NCBI GenBank assembly: GCA_963977105.1
Contig: CAXBNI010000001.1
Location: forward strand, 124,001 to 188,000
Length of the DNA stretch: 64,000 nt
DNA from: UBA2705 sp963977105
GTDB taxonomy: Bacteria; Pseudomonadota; Alphaproteobacteria; Micavibrionales; Micavibrionaceae
Direction of reading: 5' to 3'
Shown here: piece after piece, positions 58,538 to 64,000 of the stretch
How positions within the stretch are numbered: position 1 is the stretch's first letter
How the letters are laid out: each line of letters starts with the position of its first letter
Translations under genes and position numbers: made by a program
The notes under the pieces: model-generated
Databases searched by the model: none
Told to the model about the DNA's origin: nothing
Seen by the model: the letters and a program-made list of their open reading frames with translations, nothing else

Positions 58538-61369
58538 TTATAACATTTCTTTCAAGTAGTGACCAGTATAGCTATCTTTTGCTTTTGCCACATCCTCTGG
58601 CGTACCCGTGGCGACAATCATGCCGCCTTTATCGCCGCCATCGGGGCCAATATCAATGATATGGTCGGCGGTTTTAATAACGTCGAGATTGTGCTCAATA
58701 ACAATCACAGTATTACCCTGATCGACAAGACGGTGGAGGACTTCGAGAAGCTTCTTCACATCTTCAAAATGCAGGCCGGTGGTGGGCTCATCTAAGATAT
58801 AAAGCGTCTTACCTGTCGCGCGCTTTGACAGCTCTTTAGACAGCTTCACGCGCTGCGCTTCGCCGCCTGAAAGGGTGGTCGCGGCTTGGCCGAGCTTAAT
58901 GTAATCGAGGCCAACGCTTTTAAGTGTTTCTAACTTGCCTGAGATTGTAGGTACGGCGCTAAAGAACTCTGCAGCTTCTTCGATAGATAGCTCTAGCACA
59001 TCCGAAATGGATTTACCTTTATATTTGATCTCTAAGGTTTCGCGGTTGTAACGCTTGCCTTGGCAATGTTCGCATGTGACGTAAACATCTGGCAGGAAGT
59101 GCATTTCAATTTTGATCATGCCGTCGCCCTGGCAGTTTTCACAGCGTCCGCCTTTGACGTTGAATGAAAAACGTCCGGGGCCATAACCGCGTACTTTGGC
59201 TTCGGTCATACCTGCGAACCAATCACGTATCGGGCCAAAAGCGCCTGTATAGGTGGCAGGGTTAGAACGTGGGGTTCGGCCAATCGGGCTTTGGTCAATA
59301 TCAATGATTTTATCTAGATGCTCTAAGCCTGTGATTTCGTCATGCGGGGCAGGTGTTTCTTTAGCGCGATTGAGTTTCTTTGCGGCGGCTTTATAAAGGG
59401 TTTCAAGGGTCAGCGTTGATTTTCCTGACCCTGATACGCCGGTGACGCATGTAAACACGCCAAGCGGATATGACGCATTAATGTTTTTAAGGTTATTACC
59501 ACGCGCACCTGTGACATTAATGCTTAATGGCTTTTTCTTCTCCATCTTCGCTTTGCGGCGTTCGGAGGGGACTTCAATTTTACGAATGCCTTTTAGGTAC
59601 TGACCAGTAATGCTGTCTTTATGGTTGATGACTTGTTCTGGCGTGCCTTCTGCGACGATTGTACCGCCATGAATACCCGCGCCAACGCCCATATCAATAA
59701 CGTAATCAGCGCTGCGGATTGCGTCTTCGTCATGTTCAACAACAATAACTGTGTTGCCAAGGTCACGTAGGCGCACCAATGTTTCAAGTAGGCGATTATT
59801 ATCACGTTGATGCAGGCCGATAGACGGCTCATCAAGGACATAAAGCACGCCCGTCAAGCCAGAGCCGATTTGTGAGGCGAGGCGAATACGCTGGCTTTCA
59901 CCGCCAGATAATGTGCCTGATTTGCGGCTGAGGGAGAGGTAATCCAGTCCGACATTGCGTAAGAAGCTCAAGCGTTCTTGAATTTCTTTTAAAATACGAT
60001 AAGCAATTTCATTTTGCTGCTTCGTCAGATGCTCAGGCAGGTTTTGAAACCACTCATGCGCGTTTTCAATCGACATTTCGCTAATCTCGCCAATATGCTT
60101 GGCCTGAATTTTTATCGCGCGGGTTTCTTCCTTTAGGCGGTAACCGCCACATTCTTTGCAGGGGGATGCGCTTTGATACTTGCTGAGGTCATCACGGACG
60201 CTAGCGCTGTCGGTTTCAATGATACGGCGGCGCAGGGATGTGATTACACCTTCAAAAGGCTTCGTCGAGCTAAATTCGCGGCTTTTATCTTTGTAAACAA
60301 AGGTCAGTGGAAAATCTGTGCCGTGAAGCAAAGCTTTTTGCGCATCTTGTGATAAATCACGCCATGGCGTTTTCATGTCGTAATCATAGGCTTTGACCAC
60401 GGTTTCCAAGGCTTGCATGTAATAAGGCGCAAAGCTTTTTGACCATGGGACGATGGCGCCTTCGCCAAGGCTTTTTGAATCGTTCGGTATAATAAGATCG
60501 GTATCAAAATGCGTATGCAGGCCAAGCCCGTCACATTTGGGACAGGCGCCATGCGGGTTGTTGAACGAGAACATGCGTGGTTCAATTTCGGCGATCGTGA
60601 ATCCGGACACGGGGCAGGAGAACTTTTCGCTGAATAGTGTTTCTTTTTCAGTTTTGGCATCATAGGCCATAAGCAGGCCATCACTAATACGCAAAGCGGT
60701 TTCAACGGAATCCGCAAGGCGGTTGCCCATATCGTCTTTAATGACGAGGCGATCAATTACAATATCTATATTGTGCTTCACTTTTTTGTTGAGCGTTGGC
60801 AAATCATCCATTTCATAGAATTCACCATCTATGCGTGCGCGTTGAAAGCCTTGGCGAGAGAAGTCTTGAAGCTCCTTTTTATACTCACCCTTACGGTCAC
60901 GGACGATGGGTGCAAGGATGTAAAGCTTTGTCCCTTCGCCCATAGCCATGATGCGATCAACCATTTGGGATGCGCTTTGGCTGACAATTGGTTTGCCTGT
61001 AGCAGGGGAATAGGGAATACCGACGCGCGCCCAAAGCAGGCGCATATAATCATAAATTTCTGTGACTGTCCCAACGGTTGAGCGTGGGTTTTTCGATGTT
61101 GTTTTTTGCTCAATGGAAATCGCAGGTGAAAGCCCTTCAATTTGGTCAACATCAGGTTTTTGCATTAATTCCAAAAACTGACGGGCATAGGCTGAGAGGC
61201 TCTCGACATAGCGGCGCTGGCCTTCGGCGTAAATGGTATCAAAGGCGAGGGATGACTTACCAGAGCCTGAAAGCCCCGTTATCACAATCAACTTATCACG
61301 CGGCATCGTCACATTGATGTTCTTTAAATTATGTTCACGTGCGCCTTGGATGGAAATTTCAGTCAGCAT
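58538..61369 (-). CDS. uvrA: Excinuclease ABC subunit A
   Basis: UvrA finds DNA damage in nucleotide excision repair. The 943-aa protein has two ABC ATPase cores: Walker A GLSGSGKSSLAF near residue 31 and GVSGSGKSTLTLE near 640. Signature motifs are LSGGESQRIRLA and LSGGEAQRVKLS. Zinc-finger Cys clusters are CPKCDGLG and CENCQGDG with CEHCQGKR. The ATG at 61369 is preceded by AAGGG; a TTG at 61387 is less likely. A LexA box and a promoter lie upstream, so the gene is SOS-controlled. Confidence 0.98.
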   Translation of the reverse strand: MLTEISIQGAREHNLKNINVTMPRDKLIVITGLSGSGKSSLAFDTIYAEGQRRYVESLSAYARQFLELMQKPDVDQIEGLSPAISIEQKTTSKNPRSTVGTVTEIYDYMRLLWARVGIPYSPATGKPIVSQSASQMVDRIMAMGEGTKLYILAPIVRDRKGEYKKELQDFSRQGFQRARIDGEFYEMDDLPTLNKKVKHNIDIVIDRLVIKDDMGNRLADSVETALRISDGLLMAYDAKTEKETLFSEKFSCPVSGFTIAEIEPRMFSFNNPHGACPKCDGLGLHTHFDTDLIIPNDSKSLGEGAIVPWSKSFAPYYMQALETVVKAYDYDMKTPWRDLSQDAQKALLHGTDFPLTFVYKDKSREFSSTKPFEGVITSLRRRIIETDSASVRDDLSKYQSASPCKECGGYRLKEETRAIKIQAKHIGEISEMSIENAHEWFQNLPEHLTKQQNEIAYRILKEIQERLSFLRNVGLDYLSLSRKSGTLSGGESQRIRLASQIGSGLTGVLYVLDEPSIGLHQRDNNRLLETLVRLRDLGNTVIVVEHDEDAIRSADYVIDMGVGAGIHGGTIVAEGTPEQVINHKDSITGQYLKGIRKIEVPSERRKAKMEKKKPLSINVTGARGNNLKNINASYPLGVFTCVTGVSGSGKSTLTLETLYKAAAKKLNRAKETPAPHDEITGLEHLDKIIDIDQSPIGRTPRSNPATYTGAFGPIRDWFAGMTEAKVRGYGPGRFSFNVKGGRCENCQGDGMIKIEMHFLPDVYVTCEHCQGKRYNRETLEIKYKGKSISDVLELSIEEAAEFFSAVPTISGKLETLKSVGLDYIKLGQAATTLSGGEAQRVKLSKELSKRATGKTLYILDEPTTGLHFEDVKKLLEVLHRLVDQGNTVIVIEHNLDVIKTADHIIDIGPDGGDKGGMIVATGTPEDVAKAKDSYTGHYLKEML

Positions 61370-61403
61370 AGCTACCCTTAATGTCAAAATCAGAAACGTA
61401 TTT

Positions 61404-61418
61404 GTTCTTTATTTGTTC
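61404..61418. promoter_or_regulatory. LexA box of uvrA
   Basis: GTTC-N7-GTTC at 61404-61418 matches the alphaproteobacterial LexA consensus exactly. On the minus strand a TATAAA -10 lies at 61425-61420 and TTTGCA at 61447-61442 (16-bp spacing), so the box sits right after the -10. Confidence 0.85.
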
Positions 61419-61546
61419 TTTTATATGATTCGTGCGTAAAATGCAAAATAGTTGTTTACCGGCGAGAGTCAATTGGGGCGGTTAAATATATGTTAAACTG
61501 TCAGTGTTAGAATTTGCGCATGTATAGTCTATGAATGGGATTTTGA

Positions 61547-64000
61547 ATGACTGATGCAGGTCAAGACGTAGCACGAAATGTAGGGCAGGATCAGGCGCTG
61601 AAAAACCTGAACGGCATTCGCTATGGCTGGTGTCATACAGATCATAAAGCCGGACTTGAGATACGCCCCAAATTCCGTCAGGTCGATTATATTCAAGATG
61701 AAAAATATGCAGCGTCTGTGGCTGCGATGTTAAAGAAAATGGGGCTGCCGCAGCCTGATATTCAACAAGTTTTTCGCGGAACTCATCACGATTTATTATT
61801 CTTGGATGATCATGGGGTTGTCGTGCGGATAGGCCCGACAAAGGTCAATGATTTAATTCACCCCGCGATTATTCAGCCACTTGGCTGGCTGGATGATGAG
61901 GAAAATGAAATTACGGTCGCTATATACCCAGGCGTTGAGTTAATGAATGATATGGGGGACACAAATTATGCGACGATGAAGCTGTCGACTTTACGTAGTG
62001 GTCTACAGCGTGCAGGGCATGGCGTCGGCGATGTCGTAAGGGATAATGCAGGGGTCGTTCACGTAGATCGTGGGGGCGTTGATATGCCGATCGCGATTTT
62101 GTTAGACCCTGATAGCGAATGGAATGGCGCTCTTTCCACAGGGGGGTTTGGTGATAGTTTATCTCGTATCCGTGCCTCTGTTAACAATGGCAGTGCGCGG
62201 CCAAATAAGTCTGAAATCTTAGATGAGGCCATTACATCTATATCGGCGCTTGCACAGGATATGCGGGGATGGGAAGCGTTTTTCAAATCACATCAACCGT
62301 TAAGAACACGCTTTTGGCTTTCGCAAAAAGGGCGTGAGGACGAAGATACACCTGAGCCAGAATATATGAAGATGTTCTGGGATGAGTGCCATTCGTTAAA
62401 ACAAAAACCAAAGAATTATATTCAACATAAATATACGCCATATGTGAATGAACATGGGGTGAGCGTCTATCGGTACAGCCGCCATGAAATACTCAATGCA
62501 GCCTTAGTCTCACCATGGACTAAGAAAGAGGGCGATCAGCATGTCAAGCGTCACGTCGCGCCCCATAAACAGAAAATGTTAAATGAAATCGCCGCGGATG
62601 CATCTGTTTTTGCGGGACAGCATGAATTTTATAAAGGGAACATTCGGTTTGTGTTGCAAGCACTGAATTCCAACCCTGCTTGCTACCAGTATTTGACGGA
62701 AGAACAAAAAGATTTGCCTGAAGTGAACAGCTTTCGGTTAAATCGGACTTATTTTACAAGTGAAAATGCGGCAGAGATTTTGCAGGAAATGCGCGAAGGG
62801 GCACTGCAGGACGATGAAGTACAGCGCAATATTCTTAATTTGTTTGAGCTTAATGATATAGAGGTAGAAGATATTCCTTCGTCCCTGCGTACAAACCCTG
62901 ATTTTGCATTGAAGGCCTTACCAAACCTAGAATATAGTTTTAAACGGCTGGTTCATGAGGCAAATTTCGTGGCGGAGCGTGAATTTATTCTCAAAGCGGT
63001 AAGGGTTCATCCAGACATTGCAGAAATCTTTATTGACGAATTTCAGCAAGACATTGACCTTATGTGGGATTGCGTCCGTGAAAATCCTGCAGGTTATGAC
63101 ACCATGCTGAAATACATAATAGGAGAGTACCTTGATGAAATTCCAGATGATTTGCGTGCGAATGTTGACTTTGTAAATCGGTATGTTGAAGCGTGTGATT
63201 TTAAGAGCTATGTGATACTCAGCTATGTCGCCCCATCCATTATTGATGACAAGAAGTTTAGGCGCTTTATCCTTGAGAACCTCAAAAGCAACCCGAGTGT
63301 TACGCGAGCTATACCCGAAAGGCTCATGGAGGATCATGCGTATATGTCAGAAGTTCTGCGCGCCGAGCCAAAAGTATTTTTCTTTTTACCAGAGGAAATG
63401 CAGCGCAATGAAGCCTTGGCGCGCACGGCACTTTATGCTGATTACAAAAGAAAAACGGGGGTGTGTAACCATATCGATAACCAACTGTTAGATGATCTAT
63501 ATGATGGTGGCGATAAAAAATTCAGAGCGTATTTCTTTGGCCTCTGTGCAAATATGGGGGATGTATTTAATAATTTGCCGAGTAAATATACGCAAAATAA
63601 AGCTTTTATTTTAAACGTCCTTGATTATGGTACGACGAATTACTACCAATTTTCTGAAGCTATGCGCAGTGAACGCGACATCACGAAAAAGGCGATTTTG
63701 GCAAACATAGATAATGGGTGCGAAGATATTGTCTGCTATGTCCCCGCAGCGCTTGGTATGGACGAGGAGTTTGTCAAAGAATTACTGGCGGAAGATGAAC
63801 GTAGCTACGCTTGCTTTGCCGAATTTATCTTAAAAACCCCCGCTTATATGCCTGATATGCTATGTGAAGACGCAGAGCTTTTATACACACTCGTGGAGCT
63901 CCTAGATCAAGGGGATATGCCATTTATGACCTTAATGGCGCTAGATGATAGCATATTAAATAAAGAGACGAAGGCGGCGCTGTCTTGTCAATTGGCGTAT
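61547..64000 (+). CDS. Large helical-repeat protein, DUF4116-like (3' partial)
   Basis: The frame runs without a stop from the ATG at 61547 to the window end (818 codons) and is cut by it. Residues ~1-250 form an unrecognised globular part. From about residue 360 on, imperfect helical repeats appear, each with a hydrophobic helix of the type FVLQALNSNPACYQYL, FALKALPNLEYSFKRL, FILKAVRVHPDIAEIF or FILENLKSNPSVTRAI; I count at least eight. They resemble DUF4116, whose repeats read like xVxxAVxxNPxALxxLP. There is no signal peptide. The size suggests a scaffold or effector-like protein; the function is unknown. Confidence 0.75.
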   Translation, partial: MTDAGQDVARNVGQDQALKNLNGIRYGWCHTDHKAGLEIRPKFRQVDYIQDEKYAASVAAMLKKMGLPQPDIQQVFRGTHHDLLFLDDHGVVVRIGPTKVNDLIHPAIIQPLGWLDDEENEITVAIYPGVELMNDMGDTNYATMKLSTLRSGLQRAGHGVGDVVRDNAGVVHVDRGGVDMPIAILLDPDSEWNGALSTGGFGDSLSRIRASVNNGSARPNKSEILDEAITSISALAQDMRGWEAFFKSHQPLRTRFWLSQKGREDEDTPEPEYMKMFWDECHSLKQKPKNYIQHKYTPYVNEHGVSVYRYSRHEILNAALVSPWTKKEGDQHVKRHVAPHKQKMLNEIAADASVFAGQHEFYKGNIRFVLQALNSNPACYQYLTEEQKDLPEVNSFRLNRTYFTSENAAEILQEMREGALQDDEVQRNILNLFELNDIEVEDIPSSLRTNPDFALKALPNLEYSFKRLVHEANFVAEREFILKAVRVHPDIAEIFIDEFQQDIDLMWDCVRENPAGYDTMLKYIIGEYLDEIPDDLRANVDFVNRYVEACDFKSYVILSYVAPSIIDDKKFRRFILENLKSNPSVTRAIPERLMEDHAYMSEVLRAEPKVFFFLPEEMQRNEALARTALYADYKRKTGVCNHIDNQLLDDLYDGGDKKFRAYFFGLCANMGDVFNNLPSKYTQNKAFILNVLDYGTTNYYQFSEAMRSERDITKKAILANIDNGCEDIVCYVPAALGMDEEFVKELLAEDERSYACFAEFILKTPAYMPDMLCEDAELLYTLVELLDQGDMPFMTLMALDDSILNKETKAALSCQLAY

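Noticed and set aside
60773..61317. Overlapping ORFs antisense to uvrA
   Set aside because: Shadow frames of a highly conserved gene.

Overview
The window looks like chromosomal DNA of a flagellated alphaproteobacterium. The evidence is a CckA-type hybrid kinase, alphaproteobacterial LexA boxes (a tetramer directly repeated with 7-bp spacing) in front of recA and uvrA, and families typical of the class (DUF1674/SDHAF4, DUF2336, bifunctional MnmC, an NDUFAF5-like methyltransferase near comF/grxC/nitrilase). Composition is moderate GC. Several large unknown proteins suggest a less-studied lineage, possibly Micavibrio-like; that placement is inference. I see no phage, insertion sequence, CRISPR array or rRNA.

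Layout. 1-6 kb: the end of a protein that may be FliK-like, an intergenic region with signs of a small minus-strand transcript, dapB, an ogt-uvrC repair operon, a pentapeptide-repeat protein and a MarR-type regulator. 6-12.5 kb: tRNA-Leu, an AMIN-domain lipoprotein, then a TonB-dependent receptor, a YfiR-like periplasmic protein and a CHASE8-type hybrid histidine kinase that probably form one envelope signalling module. 12.5-21 kb (minus strand): glycosyltransferase and WecA-like transferase, a small Flp pilin, mnmC, gloB, a methyltransferase and a 928-aa methyltransferase-fusion protein. 21-27.6 kb: comF, an unknown acidic protein, a UbiH-like hydroxylase, grxC, an HxlR regulator, a nitrilase and gluQRS.

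27.6-39 kb is the motility block: fliP and fliO (minus); then, after small genes and glpX, a stand-alone FlhB C-terminal domain, flgBC-fliE, fliQR and flhB (plus), followed by cckA. FliO, P, Q, R and FlhB are export-gate parts, FlgB/FlgC/FliE build the proximal rod, and CckA feeds the CtrA pathway that usually controls such genes. recA follows with a LexA box.

39-64 kb: DUF1674, chorismate mutase-rsmB, DUF2336, rpmI-rplT, two tandem paralogous unknown genes, gpt, an HDAC-family deacetylase beside a GNAT-like protein, small envelope proteins, pheS without pheT, mltG, a LON-domain gene with no ordinary start codon, a ProXp/YbaK-like deacylase, tRNA-Gly, lipoproteins and membrane proteins, uvrA with its own LexA box, and a large helical-repeat protein (DUF4116-like) running off the right edge. 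The best candidates for something undescribed are the small transcription unit at 960-1207, the palindrome plus 39-aa membrane peptide at 28.9 kb, two genes whose Shine-Dalgarno sequence lies in a hairpin, the tandem paralogs at 45 kb, the startless LON gene and the truncated repeat protein.
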